DNA from: Weissella confusa | Lineage (GTDB): Bacteria; Bacillota; Bacilli; Lactobacillales; Lactobacillaceae | Length of the DNA stretch: 64,000 bases | Direction of reading: 5' to 3' | Assembly: GCA_016466735.1 (NCBI GenBank) | Contig: JAAOED010000002.1 | Span: forward strand, 1-64,000 | Shown: positions 25,949 through 34,926 of the stretch, piece after piece | Layout of the letters: every line of letters starts with the position of its first letter | Numbering within the stretch: the first letter of the stretch is position 1 | Notes under the pieces: model-generated | What the model was told of the DNA's origin: nothing | What the model saw: the letters and a program-made list of their open reading frames with translations, nothing else | Database searches by the model: none | Translations under genes and position numbers: made by a program

Positions 25949-27454
25949 CTAATTTGCTCGTTCGTAAATTGATTTAGTAAACTTGTCCATGGTCAAATTG
26001 ACTGCCGTATGCAGGAACGAGTCAAACTCAGCAAATGTTGGTAGCGTTGTCCACACGATGACTCGTGTGTCATCTGTATGGGGTAACAAAGTATCACTGA
26101 TAACCATGTCACATTGTCCCAATTCGTCACTCACATCAACTCGCAATTCAGCTTGGCGCATAAGCATTGCCGCAACTTCTTCGTGCATAAACGTATCACG
26201 AATTCTCAAACTAACCTGCAACTGCGGAATCATAACCTGTCGATCTAAGATACCGATGAACAAGTTGTAGAACATTCTGAACATTCGATTCTTGATGTTT
26301 AGCGTCTTAATGCCTAAGTACTCGTTGACCCGAGTTAAGAACCGATCCGTAAACAACGCATACTCAGGGAAAAGTGAATGATTAATCGTGTAATCATCAT
26401 TACCTTGGTAGTTGATGTGCGTCAAAAACAATAACCGCATCGTTGGTAGTTCGAGTTGACGTGTTAATTGAGTTGACAAATCTTGTGGCATATCTTGGCC
26501 AAAAAACTCACGATAAACCGTCTGTGCGATTGTCGTTAGCATGCTATGCACTTTAGCTACCTCTGGGCTAGCATTCCGACTCAAATGACCGTCCGATATA
26601 CCAACTCGAACAAACATAATAACACCATAACGGCTCTCTAATGAAAGTTCGTGCGGTGGTAACCGGACAAAACGGCGAATAACTGACTCGTTCAACCCCA
26701 ATAAATTGCGATAGGCATCATCCAACTGATCATCTGGCAACAACAACTTATACTGATCAGAACTTGAAATTGCACAACGCGCGTTTAATCGAACTAGCCA
26801 AACTGCTAATTCAATCATCAAAGACAAGTGTTGGTGGTCCGTTAAGTGCCCCGCCTCCACATTTGACATTTGATAAAAACGTGCCACCTGATTCGCCTGT
26901 CGAATAATGTCAGGGGCAAAAAATTCTGCTAGTTCAATTTCATCATGAATGACATTTTTAAAAATACTAACTAACATGATTCGAATCGCCCACTCATCTC
27001 CTTGTAGACGATTATACGTATTAATCTCGATATTTGCCGTTCGTGCACGATCGTTAAATTGGTGAATGTCATTCTTCAAGTGTAGCTTAGGCACCTTGAG
27101 ATTTTCTGCCAAAACTGAGAGTGCTGTAGGATTATTAGTCATACCCACAACTAATGTTCGGAATAGATATGACTCTTTAATATAATTAGCCGTTAAGCTA
27201 AGCAAATACGCTCGGTTACCGGGAATCAACTCCACTTCACGTTCAGATGGACTTAATCGTAATCGTCCCTGTTCTGGTATACCAAATCGTTTTTGATCAT
27301 GTAGAAGTTCATTGATTAGCGATTTGATCATGTAGGTAGACCAATTAAAATGACGTTCCAATTCTGGAATCAGCATTTTAGTTTGATTAGTTTCGTAAAA
27401 GTAGCTAACCAATGCCACTTTTCTAACTTCCTTTTTTCCCAGTAACCACTCCAT
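25949..27454 (-). CDS. Mga-like helix-turn-helix regulator (second paralogue)
   Basis: This 501-residue protein begins MEWLLGKKEVRKVALVSYF and has winged-helix-like segments near residues 15-60 (IPELERHFNWSTYMIKSLINEL), like the regulator at 18071-19582. The middle and C-terminal parts are helical, without membrane segments. Mga-type proteins are usually activators of surface or metabolic genes. A GGGGGAT site precedes the ATG, which is five bases after the Rgg-like gene, so both are one transcript. The target is not visible in the window. Confidence 0.7.
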   Translation of the reverse strand: MEWLLGKKEVRKVALVSYFYETNQTKMLIPELERHFNWSTYMIKSLINELLHDQKRFGIPEQGRLRLSPSEREVELIPGNRAYLLSLTANYIKESYLFRTLVVGMTNNPTALSVLAENLKVPKLHLKNDIHQFNDRARTANIEINTYNRLQGDEWAIRIMLVSIFKNVIHDEIELAEFFAPDIIRQANQVARFYQMSNVEAGHLTDHQHLSLMIELAVWLVRLNARCAISSSDQYKLLLPDDQLDDAYRNLLGLNESVIRRFVRLPPHELSLESRYGVIMFVRVGISDGHLSRNASPEVAKVHSMLTTIAQTVYREFFGQDMPQDLSTQLTRQLELPTMRLLFLTHINYQGNDDYTINHSLFPEYALFTDRFLTRVNEYLGIKTLNIKNRMFRMFYNLFIGILDRQVMIPQLQVSLRIRDTFMHEEVAAMLMRQAELRVDVSDELGQCDMVISDTLLPHTDDTRVIVWTTLPTFAEFDSFLHTAVNLTMDKFTKSIYERAN

Positions 27455-27459
27455 AGTAA

Positions 27460-28365
27460 TTATCCCCCGACTTCAATCCAATATAGCGTTAGCATAAACG
27501 ATTGGAAAGAGTCGTCCATGAAAGCATTGAAGTAATCCCAGTTCTCCTTTGCTTGAAATAATTTGATTGACTCTTTGACGGCAGCATACTTGGCTTGCGC
27601 TAAATCAACTTTTTCGGCCATGATGAGTTGAATAATTTCAACCATTTGACGCAAAAATAGGGTCATCCAATCATCCGCCTCAAAAGGTAGACTGAAGAAA
27701 GAATGCAATAAATCATGAACTTCTTGACTCTGTCCACGTTGGATACTAATTAACAATAGCTGGTACACCAAAAAGCTGATTACGTGTAGCACATCATGAC
27801 GCGCTGCATCGTGTCGCTTCTTTAACTTTTGCGTCAAGAAGCGAATACTGGTCATTGCTTTGGGATAATAGGCCAAAATCTCATCATATGTAAAATAATT
27901 TAGATATAGCAAAAATGCTTTGAGTTCGGCCATTGTATAGTACTCTGATCGCCTTAGGACGTCATTGAGTACTGGTTTAATGCGTTTTGCTTCTTCGCTG
28001 CTTAGCACAACAGGTCGGAAATCATTTTTGTCTTGCAAATTAATCAAGCCTGATACGTCGCGCGTCCGTTGATATTCAGCAATCGCATTTATCACCGGGC
28101 TTGCCGTTGCATCTTCAGTTGATTTTGGTTCGATAAACAAACATAGCTCATCTAATCCAACATTAAGTGTGCGTAGCATCGCGTGCAACTTGTGCACAGT
28201 AATATCACCTTGCCCGTTCACAAACGTATAGTAGCGACTGCTAGAGATTCCGGCGTGCTTCAAAATATCACACACTGGAATGTGCTTCATATCAATCAGC
28301 CCACGAACAGCTGATGATATGGTTGTATCTACCTCTGTTTTCATACTTTCTTTTTCTCTCTTCAT
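27460..28365 (-). CDS. Rgg-like XRE-family transcriptional regulator
   Basis: This protein of about 301 residues has an N-terminal HTH (VCDILKHAGISSSRYYTFVNGQ region, residues 30-50), a linker and a long alpha-helical C-terminal domain, as in Rgg/GadR/MutR regulators that often bind short peptides. The start is uncertain: ATG at 28365 (weak site) or ATG at 28344. It is co-transcribed with the Mga-like gene five bases downstream. A 24-codon frame (MGYEKDDSGNC...) ends one base before the first ATG; it lacks a ribosome site and is not clearly a pheromone. Target unknown. Confidence 0.65.
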   Translation of the reverse strand: MKREKESMKTEVDTTISSAVRGLIDMKHIPVCDILKHAGISSSRYYTFVNGQGDITVHKLHAMLRTLNVGLDELCLFIEPKSTEDATASPVINAIAEYQRTRDVSGLINLQDKNDFRPVVLSSEEAKRIKPVLNDVLRRSEYYTMAELKAFLLYLNYFTYDEILAYYPKAMTSIRFLTQKLKKRHDAARHDVLHVISFLVYQLLLISIQRGQSQEVHDLLHSFFSLPFEADDWMTLFLRQMVEIIQLIMAEKVDLAQAKYAAVKESIKLFQAKENWDYFNAFMDDSFQSFMLTLYWIEVGG

Positions 28366-28544
28366 CTCAAAAAATCATAGCAAAAGCTAAAAATTTATTT
28401 CCCTTTGTACAATTACCAGAGTCATCTTTTTCATATCCCATTAAAGGCATACTAACATTTTGTACGTTACAACCTTTAGTTTTTTTCGAATTAAATACGC
28501 CGTGGCTCTGGCATCATCTATTTTTAAAAAATTTAAAAATAACC

Positions 28545-29240
28545 CTAGTTCTTTGCTGCTTCTCGCTTCAATACTTGAATCTCATCCCCACCGACAATCA
28601 CTTCGTCACAAACATTCAAGAACAAGCCGTGTTCAACAACACCAACTTGATTTGATAGCCACGTAGCAAGTTCTTCTGGGAATGGAATCGTCTCCAAATG
28701 CAAATCAATAATGTTATTACCGTTATCCGTCGTTAATGGACGCCCATCTTCATCCAAACGCAAAATGGGATTCAAGTTGTGTTTCTTAAACAAACGGCAT
28801 AGTTGTTGTTCACCGTACGACACCACCTCAACCGGCAATGGGAAGTGACCCAGCTCAGCGTGTTGCTTGCTACCATCAACAATCCAAATGTTACGCTTTG
28901 AATTCTTGGCAACAACCTTCTCATATAGCAATGCGGCACCACCACCCTTGATACCATTCAATTGTGGATCGACGGCATCGGCACCATCAACAGTCAAATC
29001 AATATAATCAACAGCATCAACATCAGCCAATGAAATACCCAAGCAACGTGCTTGGTGCGCAGTACGATTTGAAGTCGTCACACCGACAATATCAAGACCT
29101 TCATTGGCAACGCGTTCACCAAGACGGTCAACGAAATAGCGAACCGTTGAACCAGTTCCCAACCCGACAACCATACCGTTTTCAACTAAACTTGCGGCGT
29201 ATTCACCAGCAGCCTTCTTTTGTTGAATCTTGTCTAACAT
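28545..29240 (-). CDS. rpiA: Ribose-5-phosphate isomerase A
   Basis: This 231-residue enzyme interconverts ribose 5-phosphate and ribulose 5-phosphate. Motifs seen are GLGTGSTVRYFVD, the catalytic-region DGADAVDPQLNGIKGGGAAL, and SKQHAELGHFPLPVEV. The ATG at 29240 follows GGGGGAG; the frame extends upstream but not as RpiA. It begins 13 bp after rbsK, so ribose phosphorylation and entry into the pentose phosphate/phosphoketolase route are co-expressed. Confidence 0.96.
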   Translation of the reverse strand: MLDKIQQKKAAGEYAASLVENGMVVGLGTGSTVRYFVDRLGERVANEGLDIVGVTTSNRTAHQARCLGISLADVDAVDYIDLTVDGADAVDPQLNGIKGGGAALLYEKVVAKNSKRNIWIVDGSKQHAELGHFPLPVEVVSYGEQQLCRLFKKHNLNPILRLDEDGRPLTTDNGNNIIDLHLETIPFPEELATWLSNQVGVVEHGLFLNVCDEVIVGGDEIQVLKREAAKN

Positions 29241-29253
29241 GTCGTTCTCCCCC

Positions 29254-30186
29254 CTAGTCTTCATTGTGCAATGATCGAACAACTTCTGAGTGAGTTGGAA
29301 TTGAACGAATGGCACCAGAACGTGAAACTGCAAGTGAAGATGCCTTACATGCATATTCAACTGCGTCTGCAACATTCGTCGCATCCAACTTCAATTGTGA
29401 AACAACCGCACCGATAAACGTGTCACCAGCAGCAGTCGTATCCACCGCCTTCACCTTAAAGATTGGCCGAGTGTGAGGGTCCTTACCGTCAAGGTTGTAG
29501 TAAACACCATCTTCACCAAGCGTGATGATAGTTCCTTGCACTGACAATTCAGAAATCGCATCGCTAACTGCCAATAGGTCCTCATACTGTGTTGACGGCT
29601 CGCGTTCCAATAGTGCGGCTGCTTCAGTCTCATTAGGAACGATGATATCCGTGCATGCTAGGATTGCTGGATCAATGTCCTTGGCATTCATAACTGGTGC
29701 TGGATTCAAAACCGTCTTAACACCATACTTCTTAGCAAGGTAGAATCCCTTAGCAACGGCTTCTTGTGGGACCTCAAACTGTGCAACAACATAATCAGCA
29801 TCCGCAATCAATGATTCAGACATCACCACATCATCAGCTGACAACTCAGCGTTAGCACCACCGTACACAAGAATCGTGTTGTGCCCGTCTTCTTCAAGCA
29901 AAATCGTAGCTGAACCAGTTGCTGTATCCTTCTCACGCAAACCAGAAACGTTAATCCCTTCTTCTAGTAGGGCCTTGAATTGTTGACCAGCTGCGTCCTT
30001 ACCGATCGCACCGATGAAGCTAACTTCTGCACCTTGGCGGGCGGCGGCAACTGCTTGGTTAGCACCCTTTCCTCCGAGGTTCATGCTGCGCTCATCAATT
30101 CGCAAGGTCTCTCCTTGGAGAGGCAAACGCTTAATATTTTGGATAATATCCAAGTTCAAACTACCAATTACGACAACCTTGTTCAT
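29254..30186 (-). CDS. rbsK: Ribokinase
   Basis: This 310-residue PfkB-family kinase makes ribose 5-phosphate from ribose and ATP. The N-terminal GSLNLDIIQNIKRLPLQGET and NLGGKGANQAVAAARQGA motifs and the C-terminal DTTAAGDTFIGA catalytic motif (Asp base) are all present. The ATG at 30186 has AAAGGTG; a GTG three codons earlier does not. The upstream region carries the same double operator as nupC. No ribose transporter is next to it, so ribose probably comes from nucleosides. Confidence 0.96.
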   Translation of the reverse strand: MNKVVVIGSLNLDIIQNIKRLPLQGETLRIDERSMNLGGKGANQAVAAARQGAEVSFIGAIGKDAAGQQFKALLEEGINVSGLREKDTATGSATILLEEDGHNTILVYGGANAELSADDVVMSESLIADADYVVAQFEVPQEAVAKGFYLAKKYGVKTVLNPAPVMNAKDIDPAILACTDIIVPNETEAAALLEREPSTQYEDLLAVSDAISELSVQGTIITLGEDGVYYNLDGKDPHTRPIFKVKAVDTTAAGDTFIGAVVSQLKLDATNVADAVEYACKASSLAVSRSGAIRSIPTHSEVVRSLHNED

Positions 30187-30230
30187 TTCTTTCACCTTTT
30201 CCCTTATAAGTCATTTTTCAAATACGCATC

Positions 30231-30261
30231 TTGTAAATCGTTTTTGTAAATCGTTTTACAA
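30231..30261 (-). promoter_or_regulatory. Tandem LacI-type operators upstream of rbsK
   Basis: TTGTAAATCGTTTTTGTA (30231-30248) and TTGTAAATCGTTTTACAA (30244-30261) overlap, with centres 13 bp apart. The second is identical to the main nupC site over 18 bp. They lie about 45-75 bp upstream of the rbsK ATG. Confidence 0.75.
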
Positions 30262-30350
30262 AGAATAATATACACCCTTTTTGTGGAATGTAAACCTTTT
30301 CAACTCGGAATTTGGTGAATGAATCACAAACAAATCGCTTTCGTGCGCAA

Positions 30351-30384
30351 AAAAGCCCTAGAAGCGTCGACTCCTAGGGCTTTT
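30351..30384 (-). terminator. Terminator after the LacI-family regulator gene
   Basis: The stem AAAAGCCCTAG/CTAGGGCTTTT has a 12-nt loop and is followed by TTGCGC on the minus strand. It separates the regulator from rbsK. Confidence 0.8.
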
Positions 30385-30393
30385 GCTTAATTG

Positions 30394-31395
30394 TTATTTA
30401 GTTGGTGCTGGTGCCGTTGATTCACGTTGAATTAGACGAACATCCAAAATTTCTTCTTGCATTGGCAATGCCGGATCCTTAAGACGTGCCAGCACCATGT
30501 CCAATGCTAATTGCCCCATGCGCCAAACGGCCTGTGTGACAGTCGTTAGTGATGGGACCGTAAATTCTGCATAATCAGTATTGTCATAACCGATAACACT
30601 GATGTCTTCCGGAACGCGTACCCCGCTGTTCTTAAGGCCACGCAACAAGCCAATTCCCATTTCATCATTCAAGGTAAAGGCAGCTGTGGCTCCTGATGCT
30701 GCGACTTTATTCGCAATTGCTAACCCACCGTGCTTTGACAACTTAGTCGCAATCTCAATAATTTCAACATCATCTTGTTCATCAATAATCGCTGTAAACC
30801 CAGAAATACGTTCCAACATATTTGTTGTCATCACGTCAGGGTGCAACAAAGCAATCTTTTTGTGGCCAAGTTCAACTAAGTGGCGCGCAACCACCTGACC
30901 ACCGGTAAACTCATCTGTCTTAACGTGGTCCGAAATGTTGCTATCGTTAATTTGATCTAGCACAACGTACGGAATACCTTGTTTTTGCAAATAACGATCC
31001 ACTTCTAAAGCATTTGGTAGCATTCGCGCAATAACCAACCCGTTTACCCCACGTTCCAACATCTTCAGCAACCCTTGTTCAATTTCATCGTCATCAACTG
31101 AAATGAAGACCAAGTCCGCGAGATTGTGGGCATGGTTTTGCATACTTTGCATTAAGTCTGAAAAGAACGGGTTACGCAAACTTGGCACCATCACCCCAAT
31201 CAATGGGTTACCGCCACCACGAAGGCTCTTGGCACTCTGATTTGGCACGTAGCCCAATTGACGAACTGCATCCATGACACGTTCGATTGTTTCCTCAGGA
31301 AAATGATCGTTTTTCTTATTAATAACTTGTGACACCGTCGTTGGTGAAACACCTGCCAACGCTGCTACGTCTTTAATTGATGCTTTTTTTGCCAT
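30394..31395 (-). CDS. rbsR: LacI-family repressor, probable ribose/nucleoside regulator
   Basis: This 333-residue protein has the N-terminal LacI HTH (IKDVAALAGVSPTTVSQVINK) and a periplasmic-binding-like effector domain (LIGVMVPSLRNPFFSDLMQS start, FTLNDEMGIGLLRGL, ISVIGYDNTDYAEFTVPSLTTV). The ATG at 31395 has a GAGGGGG site; 28 upstream codons are not part of the family. It lies directly upstream of rbsK-rpiA. Matching operators precede nupC, rbsK and probably its own promoter. The RbsR name rests on this context. Confidence 0.8.
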   Translation of the reverse strand: MAKKASIKDVAALAGVSPTTVSQVINKKNDHFPEETIERVMDAVRQLGYVPNQSAKSLRGGGNPLIGVMVPSLRNPFFSDLMQSMQNHAHNLADLVFISVDDDEIEQGLLKMLERGVNGLVIARMLPNALEVDRYLQKQGIPYVVLDQINDSNISDHVKTDEFTGGQVVARHLVELGHKKIALLHPDVMTTNMLERISGFTAIIDEQDDVEIIEIATKLSKHGGLAIANKVAASGATAAFTLNDEMGIGLLRGLKNSGVRVPEDISVIGYDNTDYAEFTVPSLTTVTQAVWRMGQLALDMVLARLKDPALPMQEEILDVRLIQRESTAPAPTK

Positions 31396-31467
31396 GTCTA
31401 TCCCCCTCGCGATATTACCCATGTACTCTCTAATACATATCTTTACAAACATTATACCTATTTCAAC

Positions 31468-31485
31468 TAGTAAATGCATTTACTA
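31468..31485 (-). promoter_or_regulatory. Probable autoregulatory operator of the LacI-family gene
   Basis: TAGTAAATGCATTTACTA is a perfect 18-bp palindrome with the same GTAAA/TTTAC spacing as the nupC and rbsK operators, but with GC rather than CG at its centre. It lies 11 bp upstream of a TATAAT -10 box (complement of 31451-31456), covering the -35 region. Confidence 0.5.
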
Positions 31486-31505
31486 AATTGAAAAAAGTTG
31501 CATCA

Positions 31506-31547
31506 AAAAAGCTGAACAAACGGGGGATTCCATCTGCTCAGCTTTTT
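31506..31547 (-). terminator. Bidirectional terminator
   Basis: The AAAAAGCTGA/TCAGCTTTTT stem has a loop of about 20 nt. It may end transcripts from the small gene at 31731-31886. The stretch 31550-31730 has no ORF; it contains an AACATTAG/CTAATGTT inverted repeat of unknown role. Confidence 0.6.
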
Positions 31548-31730
31548 CGAGTTGTTCACATACTGACTTATACAAGTCATAAGGAGTTGTAGCGCCAACA
31601 TTAGCTAACCTATCTCGTAACCATCGCTAACTAATGTTGCCATATTATGCTTTTGACATCTCTACGAATGCTATCTTACCTTACCGATTCGTCAGTTGGG
31701 TAATCTATCCTTCCTAAAGGACATTCAAGA

Positions 31731-31886
31731 TTACTTGGTTAACAAACCGCGCAATTCTAGCTCACGGTATAGTGAACGCGTCTTGCTGTTTTGCAAGCGG
31801 ATCATTCCCTTATCACGTGCGATAAGGCGAATACCGTTTTCACGTAGTTGTTGCTTTGCCCAAGCCTTAGTACCTACAAGTGCCAC
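31731..31886 (-). CDS. Small basic protein, 51 residues, unknown function
   Basis: The GTG at 31886 is preceded by AGAGGTG seven bases away and opens a frame encoding VALVGTKAWAKQQLRENG, then a run rich in Arg, Lys and Leu, ending ELRGLLTK. The composition (many Arg/Lys, GTG start, codon use like neighbours) looks coding. The overlapping 85-codon frame on the plus strand is rich in Ser and Cys and has no ribosome site. I do not recognise the family. It stands alone between the LacI-family gene and the exporter. Its predicted helices and basic charge would suit nucleic-acid binding, but that is speculation. Confidence 0.6.
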   Translation of the reverse strand: MALVGTKAWAKQQLRENGIRLIARDKGMIRLQNSKTRSLYRELELRGLLTK

Positions 31887-32025
31887 AACCTCTCACCTCT
31901 TTTCCGATAACCTCATGGATTATGTTGGATGCATTTTTAATGGCTGTCATTAAGTGTGCACCTAACTGCATCACGACATGGCAGAATTCCTTTAAAATGG
32001 CGATTTAGTTATGCGGTACTTGCGA

Positions 32026-33381
32026 CTATTTCGCTCCTTGGTATCTAGCGGTAATCCGCCAAACGGTCACAATCATCACCGTCATACCGATCCCAAAGAC
32101 GATGTAGGCATCATGCAGCCCGCCAAATCCCGAAACGATGGTCGTGGCCACTAAGACACCGATAACCCCAGCAAATTGGCGAGCGGTGCTAATCATCGCT
32201 GAGCCGTGAGTAATGAGATAATCAGGCAATTGGTTATTCGCATAAGTCGTCGCCGGCAACATCATAAAGGCATTCCCAACTTCCCCAAACGCAGCGAAAA
32301 TAACTGCCAATACGACGTTATGCATGCCAAACGTCAATGCCAATCCAGCATAACCAATAAAAATGCTAGCAGCCCCGATGCGCATGACGACCTTTAATCC
32401 CTTTTGATCAAGCAACTTTCCTGAACGACGGTTCATGACGGCCATCAACGCAGCTGGCGGTACCATCAACAAACCAGAAACCAATTTGCTAGTGTGAAGC
32501 ACATTCTGATAATACAGTGGCATCAACACCGTCATGACAATCAAGGCGATATATGAAGCCCCCGTCAACAGCAATCCGAGTGTAAACCCTGGTTGCTTGA
32601 AAACTTTGAAATCTAGCATTGGTTGCGCCAAATTTCCTTGTCGATGTACAAAATACACACTCAACACTAGTCCAATCATCATCATCGCAATCATGCTGCT
32701 TGGTTTCGTAGTGTGCCCTAATGACTGAACACCAAAGAGTACCATCGCAAATCCAAACAAACCAATTAATGATGGTATATCCAAGTGCACCTCTTTCTTC
32801 ACAATGACATTTTGTCCGACAAATATATTTATCAAAAATAGCAGTCCGATAATGAGTTCGAAGAAAACAAAGACGCCCTGCCAATTGAACCATTGGCTAA
32901 TAATACCGGACACAATGGGGCCAGTTGCCAGGGCGGCGCCCATTACCAAGCCAACCATTCCCATGCTAGCACCACGATTCTCTTCTGGTGTGATCAGCAT
33001 GATGACGCTTTGATAACTTGGGAACAAAAGGCCGACCGCCGCGCCCTCAAGCACACGGCCCAAAATAACCCAACCAAAACTAATCGCATTAATTGCAATA
33101 AATGTTCCCAGCAAAAACATGGCTTGAATACCAGCTAAGAACCATTTGAATGGCACCCGATTCAGCAGCCAAGGACTCAACGGCATCGTCACTGTCATAA
33201 CCAACATAAATCCCGTTGTCAGCCACTGCACCATTGAAATTGGTACGCTAAAATGACTAGCCATCACTGGATAAATTGTGGTCATGGCTGATTGGCTAAT
33301 TGAGAAAGAAAAACTGGTCAGCAATAGCATCCAAACAAACAACGTTCGTTCACGCTTACCTAATTGTTTTGTCTCGCTCAT
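32026..33381 (-). CDS. DHA2-type MFS drug exporter
   Basis: This 451-residue protein has 12-14 hydrophobic segments. Features of DHA2 drug:H+ antiporters are present: WLTTGFMLVMTVTMPLSPWL in segment 2, LGRVLEGAAVGLLFP (motif B/C region) and GPIVSGIISQWFNWQGVF (motif C antiporter signature). Its ATG overlaps the TGA of the Dyp peroxidase gene (ATGA), so translation is coupled. An exporter coupled to a heme peroxidase is unusual; the substrate is unknown. No clear terminator follows. Confidence 0.88.
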   Translation of the reverse strand: MSETKQLGKRERTLFVWMLLLTSFSFSISQSAMTTIYPVMASHFSVPISMVQWLTTGFMLVMTVTMPLSPWLLNRVPFKWFLAGIQAMFLLGTFIAINAISFGWVILGRVLEGAAVGLLFPSYQSVIMLITPEENRGASMGMVGLVMGAALATGPIVSGIISQWFNWQGVFVFFELIIGLLFLINIFVGQNVIVKKEVHLDIPSLIGLFGFAMVLFGVQSLGHTTKPSSMIAMMMIGLVLSVYFVHRQGNLAQPMLDFKVFKQPGFTLGLLLTGASYIALIVMTVLMPLYYQNVLHTSKLVSGLLMVPPAALMAVMNRRSGKLLDQKGLKVVMRIGAASIFIGYAGLALTFGMHNVVLAVIFAAFGEVGNAFMMLPATTYANNQLPDYLITHGSAMISTARQFAGVIGVLVATTIVSGFGGLHDAYIVFGIGMTVMIVTVWRITARYQGAK

Positions 33382-34331
33382 TCCGTCCACTCACCATCCG
33401 CAATATCACCCAATAGTTCACGTGATGGCACAAAGAATAGTTGTCCTGACATGAGTTGTGAGAACGTCAACAAATAATCAGACATCTCAACCATTTGCGT
33501 CAACATCGCTTTGGTAACTGACCAGTAACGTGAATAGCCGATAAAGTACGTTCCGGTCTTGTTCAAGGCAGGTTCTGAGAACGGCACATTCATACGAACG
33601 ATTTGACGTTCTTCACCATCAATTTCGACCTTAGCACTCACATTGTGCGCATTGTGGAACTTTTCTTCGTCTTCCAATTCTAGGTCGTCATACTTGTGAC
33701 GACCAATCGCCTTCTCTTGTACTTCAGTTTTCAGTTGTCCCCAGAAGTCCATATCGTGAAGCCACTTTTGTGCAAATGCATATGACCCATTCACGAATTC
33801 AGGATCCTCGTCACCAACTACTGCAACTTCAGCAGAATCCGCTGCACTCGGCACTTCAGTTCCATCAATAAAACCAATAATGGCGCGACCCTCGAAGTTA
33901 CGGAATCCCTTGGTTTCATCGATAACCGTCGTGATATCATGTAGAACGGTCATGTATTGACGTACAACCTCATACACGATTGACATGTCATTCGCACGCA
34001 CGTGGATGAAAATATCTCCTGCTGTCCCAGGCATGCTATACTCAGGCCCCTTAAGTCCCTTGAACTCTTCTAGTTCAGCTGGAACTGGCTTGTTTGGGAA
34101 CAAGGTTTGCCAAGCAGTATAACTAAAACCGATAGCAACCTTCAAATTTCCGTCTGCTGCACGTACATTCATTGAACGGTTAATCGCTTGTGAACGATCA
34201 GCAAATTCCATGATGGCATCTTGTAGTTCTGCCAACGGCTTTGAGCGGTCCAATCCCAACACCACAAATTCAACGCTTTGACCAACGTCCTTCCAAACGT
34301 CTTGTGCCTTTGTATAATCCATTTCAGCCAT
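33378..34331 (-). CDS. Dyp-type heme peroxidase
   Basis: This 317-residue protein has the Dyp signature GFIDGTEVP (GxxDG, catalytic Asp) and a candidate proximal heme His in HNAHNVSA. A conserved Arg (RQIVRMNVPFSE) and a C-terminal FVPSRELLGDI segment follow. No signal or Tat peptide is present, so it is cytoplasmic, like YfeX-type enzymes. It probably oxidises dyes or porphyrins with peroxide; in organisms without heme synthesis it would need acquired heme. The ATG at 34331 follows GGGAGGG. It is first in a two-gene operon with the DHA2 exporter. Confidence 0.85.
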   Translation of the reverse strand: MAEMDYTKAQDVWKDVGQSVEFVVLGLDRSKPLAELQDAIMEFADRSQAINRSMNVRAADGNLKVAIGFSYTAWQTLFPNKPVPAELEEFKGLKGPEYSMPGTAGDIFIHVRANDMSIVYEVVRQYMTVLHDITTVIDETKGFRNFEGRAIIGFIDGTEVPSAADSAEVAVVGDEDPEFVNGSYAFAQKWLHDMDFWGQLKTEVQEKAIGRHKYDDLELEDEEKFHNAHNVSAKVEIDGEERQIVRMNVPFSEPALNKTGTYFIGYSRYWSVTKAMLTQMVEMSDYLLTFSQLMSGQLFFVPSRELLGDIADGEWTE

Positions 34332-34605
34332 GATAAGCCCTCCCAAAAGTATAATCGGGCGGTGTCTCAGTTCTATCAAATTAGCAAGTTGCTAAATAAG
34401 TGTCATAAAATAATCGGCCAACCATGAGTTGAAAGCTTATGACAATTATTTAACCGAGGCATCCGCCACATGTACTATTATTGACACACTTACAAGGCGT
34501 TAACACAAAACTCCTTTATAAGGGAATGGTTAGTGATACTTCTCCATTTTTGTGTTTGTTTTTGTATCGCCACTGCTCATCCGATAAGGAATACCCTCCC
34601 ACTAT

Positions 34606-34875
34606 TTTCTAACCGTAAATGTAAATCCAAAACGGACAAGAACACCTTGGTTGCTGCAAATGCCTGGGGTAACTGTCGGAGCGATTTGAGTTGGGACAAA
34701 GAAGCCCTGCCCGACCGCCGCGTGTCTATCGGTCAAAAAACCAAGTTTCCAGTTTGGCCGATGCGACCGGCAAGGGAGCAACACGCGGTGCTCGCGGCAG
34801 GGCGTGTCCCAGCTCAAATCTTTGTCGGAGAGAGTTACCCCAGGCATTTGCTTGTGCGCTAGCACAACACCAAGC
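34606..34875. repeat. Palindromic repeat, hairpin type 3, copy D
   Basis: Outer arms GCAAATGCCTGGGGTAACT (from 34656) and its complement ending at 34851 pair perfectly. Inner arms include GATTTGAGTTGGGAC with GTCCCAGCTCAAAT and CCCTGCCCGACCGCCGCGTG with its partial complement. The left flank (GTAAATCC, AAGAACACCTTGGTTGCTG) belongs to the same family as types 1, 2 and 4. The remaining gap sequence (34335-34605) holds the peroxidase promoter region and a truncated left flank (TTTTTGTATCGCCACTG). Confidence 0.8.
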
Positions 34876-34890
34876 ACTAACTCCATACAA

Positions 34891-34922
34891 AAAAGCACTA
34901 CCTTCAACAAGGTAGTGCTTTT
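34891..34922 (-). terminator. Intrinsic terminator of the polar amino-acid ABC operon
   Basis: A 14-bp perfect stem AAAAGCACTACCTT/AAGGTAGTGCTTTT has a 4-nt loop and a T-run on the minus strand, five bases beyond the last stop. Confidence 0.9.
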
Positions 34923-34926
34923 AAGG

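Noticed and set aside
28373-28445. 24-codon frame before the rgg-like gene as a peptide pheromone
   Set aside because: It lacks a ribosome site and the basic-then-hydrophobic layout of known SHP peptides; kept only as a remark.
31696-31953. 85-codon plus-strand frame
   Set aside because: No ribosome site and Ser/Cys-rich product; the opposite strand holds a better small gene with a good start.
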